Shown one piece after another: positions 1 to 8,634 of a stretch of DNA of 64,000 nt; positions within the stretch are counted from its first letter, which is position 1, and each line of letters begins with the position of its first letter. The position numbers and the translations under genes were made by a program. Source of the DNA: an uncultured Porphyromonadaceae bacterium (GTDB taxonomy: Bacteria > Bacteroidota > Bacteroidia > Bacteroidales > Muribaculaceae); NCBI GenBank assembly GCA_937989585.1, contig CALKRW010000009.1, forward strand, positions 1 to 64,000, read 5' to 3'. The notes beneath the pieces were generated by a model that saw only the letters and a list, made by a program, of their open reading frames with translations, had not been told where the DNA came from and searched no databases.

Positions 1-387
1 ATCTTGGCACTGTTTTATGACTCCCATGCTGTCCCAGCATGCTCCGGTCTCTCCACCCAGACACGGATATGTTTCGGGAACATAGCCATCCTCGTATATC
101 AACTGCCCGATTATTTCGGACTTTTTGGACGCATGGCTGTAAACATTGACACATCCCATCTTTTTGCACCAAATTACGCCATGGCCTTTCGAGGCCTTGT
201 ACTCAACAACACTCTTACCACTTTTGGGTACATCAAAAATATCTTGCACGCCAACGGTATAGGTATCTGCGTTAGTCCGCACATACCGCCCTACGACATT
301 GCCTGAACTATCCACCACAACCTTCATAGACTGAGAAAAAGCCGTAGTTGATATCATAGAAAATAATAAAATGAGCAGCAATTTCAT
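1..387 (-). CDS. Small secreted protein, SH3-like, C-terminus beyond window edge
   Basis: The reading frame is open from an ATG at 387 to base 1, giving 129 codons without a stop, so the gene continues outside the window. The first 19 or so residues are a clear signal peptide (hydrophobic LLLILLFSMIS followed by AFSQS). Residues of about 75-110 contain CVNVYSHASKKSEIIGQL, which resembles the start of a bacterial SH3 repeat (x-N-V-Y-S/R-x-P/A-S-x-x-S-x-x-I-G). Such domains usually bind cell wall or act in periplasmic proteins. At least four cysteines fall in the second half. A TAACTTTG -7 element lies upstream on the minus strand (458-451), and a perfect inverted repeat lies between it and the start. 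No function beyond 'exported, SH3-like' can be given. Confidence 0.6.
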   Translation of the reverse strand, partial: MKLLLILLFSMISTTAFSQSMKVVVDSSGNVVGRYVRTNADTYTVGVQDIFDVPKSGKSVVEYKASKGHGVIWCKKMGCVNVYSHASKKSEIIGQLIYEDGYVPETYPCLGGETGACWDSMGVIKQCQD

Positions 388-425
388 ATTTTTTGCTTTA
401 ATTTTACTTGCTTTCAAAGTGAAGT

Positions 426-439
426 GGTTCGGACGAACC
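426..439. promoter_or_regulatory. Palindrome in leader of the 1-387 gene
   Basis: GGTTCG and CGAACC are exact complements separated by GA. The element lies between the putative minus-strand -7 box (TAACTTTG, 458-451) and the start codon at 387. It could be an operator half-site pair or a small leader hairpin. No regulator is identified. Confidence 0.35.
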
Positions 440-555
440 CTTTCCAGCCGCAAAGTTAGCAATTGTAAATGGATTTGGTCTTAACAAATGTATATTTTGA
501 CAAGAATACGGGGATGAAGAGCATTGTGCAAATTGTAGAAGAATGTGCTTAAGTT

Positions 556-3102
556 TTATTTGATGATTGCGGAGGGGGCATTGTCCTGTTCACCTGCCTC
601 GTTACCTCGTTGGACTTTCTTGCCATAGCCTATGGTGTAGGTGACGGACAAATTGAGGCTTGCGTGCGCCGACGGATTGTAAAATTGTTGATATTCGGAA
701 TACAGGGGTGAATATTTCTGCCACGTCTCGGAGTGCCATCCCTTATTAAATACATTCTTCGCGGCGAGATTAACTGTCCATATGCCATTGCCCCAGCCTA
801 ATGAAAACATGTGGAAATTTCGGCCACGGATTATGTAATTGGAGTTCTCTGTCAGCGTGTTCTGAGGATTGCCCCAAGATGCAAGGATATTGAATGACTT
901 CCAATAGTATATGCCTTGTAATTGTATTCTGAACGGGAAATATGAATCTTTATATGCGCCTGTCGTTTCATAGTCATTTTGTGTAATATTGGCATATAAC
1001 TGGAGGCTATTGTTGAATAATTTGTAATTTGTCGATATTCCTATGTAATAATGTCGGAAAGAGCCGTCGTTTAGGAAATCTCTAAGCAACCCACGTCCTT
1101 CGTCGTAAGGTCTGTATATTGTAGTAACGCGGTTGAAATCTTGTTCATATCCTGTAAATGCGGCCAAAGAGAAGGAATTATTGCAGTACCAATTGAATGA
1201 GAGATTTGAATTCAGATTGCGCCAGTTTTTCAAATTAGGGTTACCTGTAAGGTAAAGATATTCATTGCTTTGTACGATATCATTAGACTTCATACTTATG
1301 TCCGGAGTTGTAGTCTGATAAGAAAGATATGCGGATATGTGACTTCTTTTATTGATAGAAAACCATGCATTGAATGCTGCATTGGGATGGATGTCGGTTG
1401 TTGTAATTCCGTTCAATGAATTATGATCAAGGCCAAATCCCAAAGTTGACGTTATTGAGAATTTTTGTATCTGATACCTGAAACGAAGATTCCCGGCCAT
1501 GAAAGAATTTGAATATGAGGCATTTGTGTTATTCGTCCCCAGGTATGTCAGGCGGTTGATGTTCTGTCCACCTGCAAGGAATAATGAAAGTTGACTTTTC
1601 TTACCGATAAGCAGACGTCCGGTTGCCTGAATTGTCCAGTTGTAAGCATTCTCCGTTATATGATTGTATATTGGATTTGAGATGAGTGTGGATTTGTACG
1701 ACGAAACGTTGTTGCGATGGGTATGTAGGAAACTCGGGGTAATATCGAATGATGCATTTGAACCAATCAGTCCCCAGAAATTACTGCGGTAAGATACAGT
1801 ATTATATCTATTCGGTGTATTTCGCGAATAGGAGTAGTCTTTCTCGGGGTGTAAGTCTACTGACAGAGCGCCGCTACTGCTTTGCTCAGGTGAGGAAAAA
1901 TGAGTAAACGAAAGCATATTGCGGGCCATAAACCGGGTTGAATTATATGTGGCATTGAAAGTCAAGGGATATCTGTCTTGTCTTGTATCAGATGCCTTAA
2001 AAGCCTCTGTTCGGTTGACGCTAATTAACTCGCCGTTATCTTCAAGTCTATATGCGGCAGATAAATCAGAACCTGAATGATGAAAATTCTGGTTGTCGCT
2101 ACCGGCGTATATGTCGTATGTCATCTTTTTATATGCGAATCTACTGAAGATGTCAGTGCTGTTATACAAGCCATTTATGGACTTAAAAGATTCTGATACC
2201 TTGGTATAACCGCCATATTCATATTCCTGAACGATGAAATTGATAACCTTCTGCTCGCCTTTGAATCTTGGGTCGGTAGGAAATTCGATGAACTCTATTT
2301 TACGGACATCAGTCATCTTCATCCCTTTGAGTTCCTCGGGCCGAGCCTCGTGTGAATTGATATAGATTACAACATTGTTGCCGAATACGTCCCGGATGCT
2401 ATTGTCGCCCGGATTTATTACCAATTGCGGTATAGCAAGTCTTCTGAGTAGGTCGGCGGCATCTTGGGAGGCGTTCTTTTGGCGTGCCGAAGGTATATAG
2501 ATATTCTTGTCAGCAGTCAGGAAGGTATTGTCGGCTTCGATAGAAACAGTGGATAACCGTATGGGAAACTGACGCATTATGATGGTTCCCAAATTGAACT
2601 GCGGCAGATTAATATATGTTGTCATATAACCTACGCAAGTAAATTTCGCGAGAATTTTTTTCTTATCGCAGGGAATAGAAAAATGTCCTTCCGAGTCTGA
2701 TACGCCATAGGTTACAACAGTTGAATCTTGAGGCGAAAGAAGCAATACCGATACACCCGTGGCGGGTTCATTTTCTTCGTTGAGTACTTTGCCGTAGAAG
2801 GTGAATCTACCATGTTGAAGCGCTTCGATGTAATAACGGTTGTTTTTGTTAGTGATTGAAACGGGATTGATTCCGACGGTCTGTCTCAATGCCTGATAGG
2901 CGTTGTCAGTGTCTATCGATGTTGTTGTCTTGTAGTTATCGATTTCGTTATAAATGAAATTCAATTGAAGTTCGGGATGTTGCTCGGCAATGGTTGTAAG
3001 AGCCTCTGCCAAATTTGTATGTCTGAAGTTGTATTTAAACTGTGCGGAATGTGAAGCAATTACTGAAATAATTGCTGATAGGCATATATAGAGACGTTTC
3101 AT
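556..3102 (-). CDS. TonB-receptor-like outer-membrane barrel with STN domain
   Basis: This 848-residue protein has a signal peptide (1-21), then an STN (secretin/TonB short N-terminal) domain to about residue 95. A CarboxypepD_reg-like beta-sandwich follows at about 100-185, with the usual G.V.....PA.GVSVLL and DSEGHFSI patterns. A plug-like segment comes next, then a long outer-membrane beta-barrel rich in aromatic and Asn/Ser strands to the C-terminus. Receptors with an STN domain normally signal to a periplasmic anti-sigma factor. The anti-sigma and ECF sigma genes lie directly upstream in the same orientation with an 8-nt gap. There is no SusD-type lipoprotein next to it, so it is not a standard Sus glycan locus. 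The ligand is unknown. Confidence 0.8.
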   Translation of the reverse strand: MKRLYICLSAIISVIASHSAQFKYNFRHTNLAEALTTIAEQHPELQLNFIYNEIDNYKTTTSIDTDNAYQALRQTVGINPVSITNKNNRYYIEALQHGRFTFYGKVLNEENEPATGVSVLLLSPQDSTVVTYGVSDSEGHFSIPCDKKKILAKFTCVGYMTTYINLPQFNLGTIIMRQFPIRLSTVSIEADNTFLTADKNIYIPSARQKNASQDAADLLRRLAIPQLVINPGDNSIRDVFGNNVVIYINSHEARPEELKGMKMTDVRKIEFIEFPTDPRFKGEQKVINFIVQEYEYGGYTKVSESFKSINGLYNSTDIFSRFAYKKMTYDIYAGSDNQNFHHSGSDLSAAYRLEDNGELISVNRTEAFKASDTRQDRYPLTFNATYNSTRFMARNMLSFTHFSSPEQSSSGALSVDLHPEKDYSYSRNTPNRYNTVSYRSNFWGLIGSNASFDITPSFLHTHRNNVSSYKSTLISNPIYNHITENAYNWTIQATGRLLIGKKSQLSLFLAGGQNINRLTYLGTNNTNASYSNSFMAGNLRFRYQIQKFSITSTLGFGLDHNSLNGITTTDIHPNAAFNAWFSINKRSHISAYLSYQTTTPDISMKSNDIVQSNEYLYLTGNPNLKNWRNLNSNLSFNWYCNNSFSLAAFTGYEQDFNRVTTIYRPYDEGRGLLRDFLNDGSFRHYYIGISTNYKLFNNSLQLYANITQNDYETTGAYKDSYFPFRIQLQGIYYWKSFNILASWGNPQNTLTENSNYIIRGRNFHMFSLGWGNGIWTVNLAAKNVFNKGWHSETWQKYSPLYSEYQQFYNPSAHASLNLSVTYTIGYGKKVQRGNEAGEQDNAPSAIIK

Positions 3103-3110
3103 GGCTATTA

Positions 3111-3773
3111 TTATTCGACGGTTATGGTGTTGTCTGTAAGTTTCATTTCTAGGTGCTCAAAACTGTCGAGATGCTCAATGGTTTCCTCAAGGGACTGGGT
3201 TTGGTTCCATTGGAAATATAACCGAAGTTTCTTAGTCGCATCGGTCTTGAAATTTACAGTACAACCATAATACGTGGAAATAGATGTCATAATTTGCTCG
3301 AGCGGTTGATTTTTGAACACGATGGTTTCTGGAGTCTGGACTTGAGGTTTTGCACTATGAGCAGAGTCTTTGGATATTAGAGTGCTCTGTTTGGATATCT
3401 TGGCTGTTAGATGTGATGGTTGTTGAGATTTGCTCTGGCTGTCAAAAGAATAGTGGATGCTAATAGTAGTGGCAACAACGGCAAGAGAAGCGATTGTGAC
3501 AAGAATGACAGCCGCAGCATTACGGGTTAAGAAGTTTGACAATACTTTAATAATATTGTTGTGTCTCTTGTAATTATGCTTTTCGGAAAATTGTTCCCAT
3601 TCGTAATCGATGTCTATCTCCGGTATTTCTACCAATGCACCGATAGTTTTGCTGAAAGTGTCATGAATCTCTTTCAGTTCACTATCTATGAGAATCTTGT
3701 TAAGTTCCTCATCACTGACCCCGTTCAAGTCATTGATTATGTCCAAATAACGGTCAATACTATCTTTCATCAT
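3111..3773 (-). CDS. FecR-like anti-sigma factor, short form
   Basis: The protein has 220 residues: a cytoplasmic N-terminal part (1-84), one transmembrane helix at about 85-107, a Ser/Gln/Lys-rich linker, and a C-terminal domain at 150-220 that matches the DUF4974-type end of Bacteroidetes FecR proteins. The central FecR beta-domain, normally about 100 residues, is missing, so this is a minimal anti-sigma factor. Its start overlaps the end of the sigma-factor gene by 14 nt, and the receptor gene follows 8 nt after its stop. It should hold the ECF sigma factor at the membrane until the STN domain of the receptor signals. The role is inferred from family and gene order. Confidence 0.8.
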   Translation of the reverse strand: MMKDSIDRYLDIINDLNGVSDEELNKILIDSELKEIHDTFSKTIGALVEIPEIDIDYEWEQFSEKHNYKRHNNIIKVLSNFLTRNAAAVILVTIASLAVVATTISIHYSFDSQSKSQQPSHLTAKISKQSTLISKDSAHSAKPQVQTPETIVFKNQPLEQIMTSISTYYGCTVNFKTDATKKLRLYFQWNQTQSLEETIEHLDSFEHLEMKLTDNTITVE

Positions 3774-4248
3774 TATCTAAATATTGTCTTAGGATATTAT
3801 ATGCATTGCGCAGATGTTTGTAAACCGAAACTTCGCTCAGAGAAAGTTTGTCTGCTATCTCTCTGTATTTTAATTTGTTGATAAACTTCAAAATTAATAT
3901 TTCACGCGTTTTCTCCGGCAGATGCTTGTCTATGATTTTTTTCAGTTTTACTATATCCTCGTCGTTTAGCCAATCATTGTTATCTGTTTTTTCCATTTCG
4001 AGGGCATATGACTTGAAAAATCGCTCACGTAGAGTTTGGTTTCTTAAATATTTAAGGCAGGCAAATCTGACAGCATTTAACAAATATGGTGTATTAACAA
4101 CAGATAAGTTTTTATTCAACAAGGAACTGAAAATATCATGTACGATATCCTTTGCGGCATCCTTGTCGCGTAAGATTCTTACGGCAAGAATTAGCATAGG
4201 CATATAATTGAGCCGGAACAGTTGTTCTATTTCATCTTTGTAAGTCAT
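3760..4248 (-). CDS. ECF-type RNA polymerase sigma factor
   Basis: The 162-residue product shows sigma region 2 at about 10-75 (a DIVHDIF core after a helix rich in Leu/Arg). Sigma region 4 at about 105-155 holds the helix-turn-helix motif REIADKLSLSEVSVYKHLRNA. The length is typical of ECF sigma factors that work with FecR proteins in Bacteroidetes. The gene overlaps the anti-sigma gene by 14 nt, which suggests coupled translation. It should direct transcription of the receptor operon and perhaps other targets. No clean TTTG-N19-TAnnTTTG promoter was found in the 200 nt upstream, which would fit autoregulation through a different promoter type, but that is inference. Confidence 0.9.
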   Translation of the reverse strand: MTYKDEIEQLFRLNYMPMLILAVRILRDKDAAKDIVHDIFSSLLNKNLSVVNTPYLLNAVRFACLKYLRNQTLRERFFKSYALEMEKTDNNDWLNDEDIVKLKKIIDKHLPEKTREILILKFINKLKYREIADKLSLSEVSVYKHLRNAYNILRQYLDNDER

Positions 4249-4450
4249 ACATTTATATATACCACAAAACCTAAAAAACCTAACTCCAAAAGATAAAAAA
4301 TTATCCCGATGGCAAAATTTCTTCGAAATATGGCCTCACAAAGAATAACTTACAGATGATTGTAAAAAGTGTGTGGATTTTGACGGATTTAAAAAAGTAA
4401 TAGGTGGATAAATACTGATCTAACCTTTATTTAATGTTTAGATTGACATG

Positions 4451-5131
4451 TCATGTTGTCTCTATTTCGAGTGGAAGATGGTCACTGTGCATTAGCCATT
4501 GCCACCGTGCATGAATTCTAAAATTCTTGATTATTTCAGGTGTTGCGAAGCAATGGTCAATGTGGAAAGCCTTGTCTAGATGTCGGTAAAGGTAGAAGGT
4601 TGGAACTTTTTCTTTGCCCTGTTCATCACCGGTCTTATAATGATAAATGTCTTCAAAACCGATTGATTTTAATTCTTTGACTATAATAGAGTGTGTCTTT
4701 CCGATTTTGATATGCTCTTTATCAAATACCACATTGCTATTGATGTCTCCAATAATTATAGTGTCATTCGTGAGATGTGATTTGGAATAGTGTATAAAGT
4801 CACAAAATTCTTCAATATATGGTTTGCATGCCCATGAACCAACGACAGTAAAAATATCATTGACTCGTACAGGAAGGAAATATCGAAAATTCCGTACATT
4901 CCAATCCAAAAATTTAAGTCTGATATTTGGATTTGGCGAGAATACCAAGAGCCCCTTGAAGGAAATGTCTCCGATCCAGAAACCATTTCTGACGAATTCC
5001 TTATATTCGTGAGATTGACATCTTTCAGGATCTTCGCATTCCTGAATGACGTAAACATCCCCATTAAGTTTGGCAATTTCCTTGTATTTCTCGCGAAACT
5101 TACAGTTCGCATTCCAGGATATAATCTTCAC
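4451..5131 (-). CDS. Endonuclease/exonuclease/phosphatase (EEP) superfamily protein
   Basis: The 226-residue protein carries the signature residues of the DNase I-like EEP fold: SWNAN at 5-9, the metal-binding glutamate in IQECE (E31), GDINSN at 128-133 (Asp and Asn of the active site), a pre-terminal HIDH at 190-193, and the final SDH at 216-218. All catalytic positions appear present, so an active phosphodiesterase or nuclease is expected. There is no signal peptide, so it should be cytosolic. It stands alone on the minus strand at the left edge of the accessory block and diverges from a short transcription unit that begins near 5193. The substrate is not predictable from the sequence. Confidence 0.75.
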   Translation of the reverse strand: MKIISWNANCKFREKYKEIAKLNGDVYVIQECEDPERCQSHEYKEFVRNGFWIGDISFKGLLVFSPNPNIRLKFLDWNVRNFRYFLPVRVNDIFTVVGSWACKPYIEEFCDFIHYSKSHLTNDTIIIGDINSNVVFDKEHIKIGKTHSIIVKELKSIGFEDIYHYKTGDEQGKEKVPTFYLYRHLDKAFHIDHCFATPEIIKNFRIHARWQWLMHSDHLPLEIETT

Positions 5132-5156
5132 GTCAGAATCTTCTAAGGGCTAAAGT

Positions 5157-5187
5157 TTTGTTTATAAGATAAAAAGCAATATCTTTG
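5157..5187 (+). promoter_or_regulatory. Consensus Bacteroidetes promoter for a short RNA
   Basis: TTTG at 5157-5160, a 19-nt spacer, and TATCTTTG at 5180-5187 match the Bacteroidetes consensus exactly. No plus-strand gene follows; a terminator-like hairpin starts only 12 nt downstream. Confidence 0.65.
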
Positions 5188-5192
5188 CAGTG

Positions 5193-5233
5193 TTGAATCC
5201 CGGTAGCCCCTGTATATCAGGCTATCGGGTTTT
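5193..5233 (+). ncRNA. Putative very short RNA ending in a terminator hairpin
   Basis: The unit is predicted from the consensus promoter at 5157-5187 and a hairpin that follows at once. The arms are 5199-5208 (CCCGGTAGCC) and 5220-5229 (GGCTATCGGG, with one G-U pair), with an 11-nt loop and then TTTT. The transcript would be about 40 nt. It lies between two minus-strand genes and encodes no protein. It could be a small regulatory RNA, an abortive antisense leader, or the remains of an RNA like the one downstream of the abiF-type gene. The sequence similarity between the two is too slight to claim. Confidence 0.4.
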
Positions 5234-5433
5234 GTCATATCTGTGCAAAGATAATCATTTTCATCGCTTTGGACAATTATTGAAAAAAGGTTCCGAGTGT
5301 TCTCTCTATGACAAAACACTAATCCTCGTTTGGATGTGACTCGAGGCGCTTTATCTCACAAAGAACTATATCACGATGAATGCCGTTTTTGTTGAGAGCA
5401 AGTATAAATTGTAGTTATTGAAATAATAATTGT

Positions 5434-6471
5434 TTATACTGGTATGTGTTGCATGTTCAGAAGGTGTACGGCAATAGAATACATGAAGTCTTGGGTAAGC
5501 AGATGGCCGTCTGACAGATCATCAGGTTGCGATTCGTAAAGTTTTGCCATGAGGTCGGAATCCTTCATTAGAATCTCTCTGATTTGGTCTGCAATTAATT
5601 CATATCCATACAATTTCCCGATGAAGTGGGTCAGGGGAGGGTAATCAAGTTCGATTTCATCTTTAAATCCGTTCCAAACCGAGGACTTATAAAGATAGTG
5701 TTTGTCCGGGTATCTGAACGCAAGGTAAACCGAAGTCGCACGATCACTTTGCTGGTCATGGTCGGTTGGGCGAAAATGTCCTGCCGCTACATTATGCTTA
5801 TGAATCTCATTGAATTCTATAAGGAAATTTGAGGAACGTTCATATAGGGGTTTGCTTTTATCATAAAGATTAATAAGTGCCTGTCGAACATCATCCGGTG
5901 AAATCATGGCGTGTTTAACAAGCATGGAAAGAGGAGTATACATTGAACCTGATAGAAGATTGTCTGCTTTTCGAAAGGCTTCCTTCAAATTAGAGGCAAT
6001 ATCGTCAGCATTAATATCGAAGTGTTGTTGAAAATGTTTAACTGCATTCCATTTATAGTCCTCCATAGAGTGTAATTTTGCCCAATTATTCTTGTACCAT
6101 TCAATGTAGGGCGCGAGTTTGTCAGCAAGTTGAGCGTCTGGTGTCGCAGAGGTTAATAATACTTTGTTGGGCCGGAGTGCGGATTTACGTGATGGTAATG
6201 GGGTATACGGGGAAGTACCATACTTCTCATGGTCCGGATGTTCGGATTTTGTAAGATTTCTGAATACTTCCTCATTGAATATCACATACCCATCATCTGT
6301 TACGCCTGGTTCGGTGAGGATAAAATCTTTGAGTAGCGTTGCCTTAAAATCATCCTCGAGGGTAGGAAGCCATTCTTCCCGAAGACCTTGAGCAACTGCG
6401 GCTTTTGTGAAATCAAGGAAACGTGGATTATGTTTGAAGAAGCGTTTAAGCGGAATCGTAATCCGTTTCAA
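5434..6471 (-). CDS. McrB-N-terminal-like protein, larger part of a split gene
   Basis: This 345-residue frame starts at a TTG (6471-6469) with AAGGA just upstream. It has no ATG near the start. From about residue 125 to the end it resembles the N-terminal region of Bacteroidetes McrB-type restriction ATPases (a YKWNAVKHFQQHFDI stretch, then RATSVYLAFRYPDKHYLYK and LLTQDFMYSIAV). However, the AAA+ GTPase domain that should follow is absent. The same reading frame continues upstream through a TAA at 6492-6490 into the 49-codon frame at 6490-6639. The two pieces therefore probably come from one gene of about 400 codons next to the DUF262 gene. It may be a pseudogene, or the TTG may allow re-initiation. 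A role with the neighbouring restriction-like protein is inferred. Confidence 0.55.
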   Translation of the reverse strand: MKRITIPLKRFFKHNPRFLDFTKAAVAQGLREEWLPTLEDDFKATLLKDFILTEPGVTDDGYVIFNEEVFRNLTKSEHPDHEKYGTSPYTPLPSRKSALRPNKVLLTSATPDAQLADKLAPYIEWYKNNWAKLHSMEDYKWNAVKHFQQHFDINADDIASNLKEAFRKADNLLSGSMYTPLSMLVKHAMISPDDVRQALINLYDKSKPLYERSSNFLIEFNEIHKHNVAAGHFRPTDHDQQSDRATSVYLAFRYPDKHYLYKSSVWNGFKDEIELDYPPLTHFIGKLYGYELIADQIREILMKDSDLMAKLYESQPDDLSDGHLLTQDFMYSIAVHLLNMQHIPV

Positions 6472-6489
6472 ATCCTTGTCCTCGATATA

Positions 6490-6639
6490 TTAATTAAGAA
6501 GGACAGCAGGAGTTGCGGCAACAATGATGGCATCATCAATGTGAAGCATATTATTGTCGGCTGCTTTAATCGCATCGGCAAGTTCAAAGACTATGCGAGA
6601 ATAAATGAACTTGTTGTTTTCGGGAATTACTGTAGGCAT
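6490..6639 (-). CDS. 49-codon 5' fragment of the split McrB-N-like gene
   Basis: The ATG at 6639-6637 lies 4 nt after the TAA of the DUF262 gene, as expected for an operon. The product begins MPTVIPENNKFIYSRIVFEL and is predicted to be helical. It ends at TAA 6492-6490, and the frame directly continues with YIEDKDLKR into the 345-residue ORF. One base change in this stop (for example to AAA) would restore a continuous 400-residue protein. The fragment might be a real small protein, but the frame continuity argues for a nonsense mutation. Confidence 0.5.
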   Translation of the reverse strand: MPTVIPENNKFIYSRIVFELADAIKAADNNMLHIDDAIIVAATPAVLLN

Positions 6640-6643
6640 GGTA

Positions 6644-8473
6644 TTAATCTTCGTTTGTTTCCATTTCGTTTTTGTCGAAAAGTGATAATTCTTCCTGTGC
6701 ATCCTCTCGTCCGCTAACTTCTTTGCCTGTAGCATGCTCTATAAGATTTAGCAAAGATTGCTGACGTTTGGTGAAGTAGGTGTCAAAGTCATCGGAACGA
6801 ATTGCCGCAACATCTATTTGATGTGACGCAAGGCTTGAATTAAGTTGGTCTGGATCAGCATGGTGGTTACGTTCCAGACTTGAAAGGTATTGAGAAGGAG
6901 CATAACCACCAATAATTCGATTAGTTCTTGCATATATCGGTGTCTTGTTTATGACTGAATTCCATCGTTCTCGGTCAATACCTTGCTTCTCGCAATAATT
7001 CTGAGGGAAGATATGATGAATGTCGGTATACTCAAGAGTGAATGTGGCGTGACTCATGTCTGTGCCCTTAAGGAAATCTTTGGCACCTGCTTTTAGAATA
7101 AGGGCCATAACTCCTTTATAAGCAGCGGAATTCCTTGTATAAAGATGCTTTAGTCGCGAAGCATGGAAATTGGATCGAAGTACAGTATCAGGTAATGCGT
7201 TATCATCAGCAATCCATTCCATCATACCAACAACATCGTTGACATATCGGCCTTCATTTGCGCTGCCATATAGTTCACCAAATACACCGCACCAATACCA
7301 CATCTCAAGTTTATGGCGATTGTGAGCCGAGAACCAAAGGTTTTTGTCAATAGCAAACATTACCGACAGTGGAATTAACTGGCTAGTGTAAGGTAAATCA
7401 ATTGCTGTATAGACACATTGTTCGTTGAGAAACTTAACTGCTTCTAAAAGACCGCTGAGAAGTCTGTCCCGGTTTTCCGAGTAATCGGCATAATCAAGAC
7501 GAAGGACATCTTTTTTCTTGCAACTGATACCTCGGCCATCAGAAGAATTAGTCTTGTTGAGATAGTTGGTAAGAAGGGTTATCGCCGTGAGAAAATCAGT
7601 TCCCTCAAAGGGTTTCTGTCCTTTATAGTTCAATAGTTGGTTGTTTTTGAGATTGTTCCAGATATTATCCCAGTCTTTACGAAGTTCGAAATTGTCGGCG
7701 GCAAATGTTGCGGTTACAAGTTCAAAGACTGTGAGCGAAACGCCTCCTTGGTTGACATTCTCGAATACTTGACAAACGGCTTCTTTAGGGACATCGTTTC
7801 CTATCATGATCACAGGAATCTGATATTGCGACATAGGTGCCACAATAGTATTGAAAAATTCAGTCCAGCGATTGAAGATTACGGAATCGCCTTTATGATG
7901 CATGGCATATTGCATTTGCCATTGCATCATTCCAACATTGTCGAAGATGAGATTGAGGGGAAAGTAATGTTGCTCATATTCTTTTTCAGGCGTTGAAAGG
8001 TCAAGGACTATTGTACGGCCGATGTCTTTAGTAATTATGCGGTTCTCCGGAACTGAAATAATGGCATCTACGCGGTCGACTAGAGTATCAAGAGCCTTGG
8101 GAATGTTTATATAATAGAAACGTTTAATGGGTTTCTTCTTGGAATCTGTGGTCTCAACCGGCTTTTTGGAATAAAGTGAACGGTAAATGGAGGTGTTACG
8201 CTGCTGTCCGTCAAGCACAAGGGTCTGAGGGGTGACATTTTCTTTGGCTTTGTCTACTCCTTCAAACAATCGGGCTTTGAAATGAACATTATTTCCTCCG
8301 GTCTGCAGAAACATTGCGGCTCCGATAGGGTAACCATTACTTATACTCGCTATCAGGGCGCGTATACGTTGGTCTTCCCAAACCCAACCACGTTGAAAAT
8401 CGGGTAATTGAATTCGTCCTTCGTCAATAGATTTGAGTATATCGGCTATAGTCTGGTTATTTGAAATTATCAT
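6644..8473 (-). CDS. GmrSD-like DUF262 protein with C-terminal HNH-type motif
   Basis: The 609-residue protein has an N-terminal DUF262 (ParB/Srx-like) domain: QLPDFQRGWVW at 22-32, then LVLDGQQRNTSIY at 85-97 with the diagnostic DGQQR. The C-terminal part contains DIHHIFPQNYC at 484-494, followed by conserved Asn residues and APSQYL, the pattern of the DUF1524/HNH nuclease module. This is the single-chain layout of GmrSD-type enzymes. The known Gmr system cuts phage DNA with glucosylated hydroxymethylcytosine, using NTP. Here it heads an operon with the split McrB-N-like gene. A defence role is likely; specificity for modified DNA is inference. Confidence 0.75.
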   Translation of the reverse strand: MIISNNQTIADILKSIDEGRIQLPDFQRGWVWEDQRIRALIASISNGYPIGAAMFLQTGGNNVHFKARLFEGVDKAKENVTPQTLVLDGQQRNTSIYRSLYSKKPVETTDSKKKPIKRFYYINIPKALDTLVDRVDAIISVPENRIITKDIGRTIVLDLSTPEKEYEQHYFPLNLIFDNVGMMQWQMQYAMHHKGDSVIFNRWTEFFNTIVAPMSQYQIPVIMIGNDVPKEAVCQVFENVNQGGVSLTVFELVTATFAADNFELRKDWDNIWNNLKNNQLLNYKGQKPFEGTDFLTAITLLTNYLNKTNSSDGRGISCKKKDVLRLDYADYSENRDRLLSGLLEAVKFLNEQCVYTAIDLPYTSQLIPLSVMFAIDKNLWFSAHNRHKLEMWYWCGVFGELYGSANEGRYVNDVVGMMEWIADDNALPDTVLRSNFHASRLKHLYTRNSAAYKGVMALILKAGAKDFLKGTDMSHATFTLEYTDIHHIFPQNYCEKQGIDRERWNSVINKTPIYARTNRIIGGYAPSQYLSSLERNHHADPDQLNSSLASHQIDVAAIRSDDFDTYFTKRQQSLLNLIEHATGKEVSGREDAQEELSLFDKNEMETNED

Positions 8474-8634
8474 TGTCTAAGTTGTTGTTAAGAATGAAAA
8501 AAGTTTACTGCGTTATATGATGTCCATGGCTTGGATGTCGTCTTTAGAAACTACTGAATATGATTCAAGGCATAAGTTATGAAACTTTCAATGGAAATTT
8601 GATTGCGAAGGTAGTGAAATTTTGTGAGAGTTGT

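Noticed and set aside
4..306. 100-codon ORF on the plus strand
   Set aside because: It is opposite a better frame with a signal peptide that runs off the window edge on the minus strand.
5199..5229. Terminator for the EEP gene or the McrB-N-like gene
   Set aside because: Both genes are on the minus strand; the T-run follows the hairpin on the plus strand, and the hairpin lies upstream of the EEP start.
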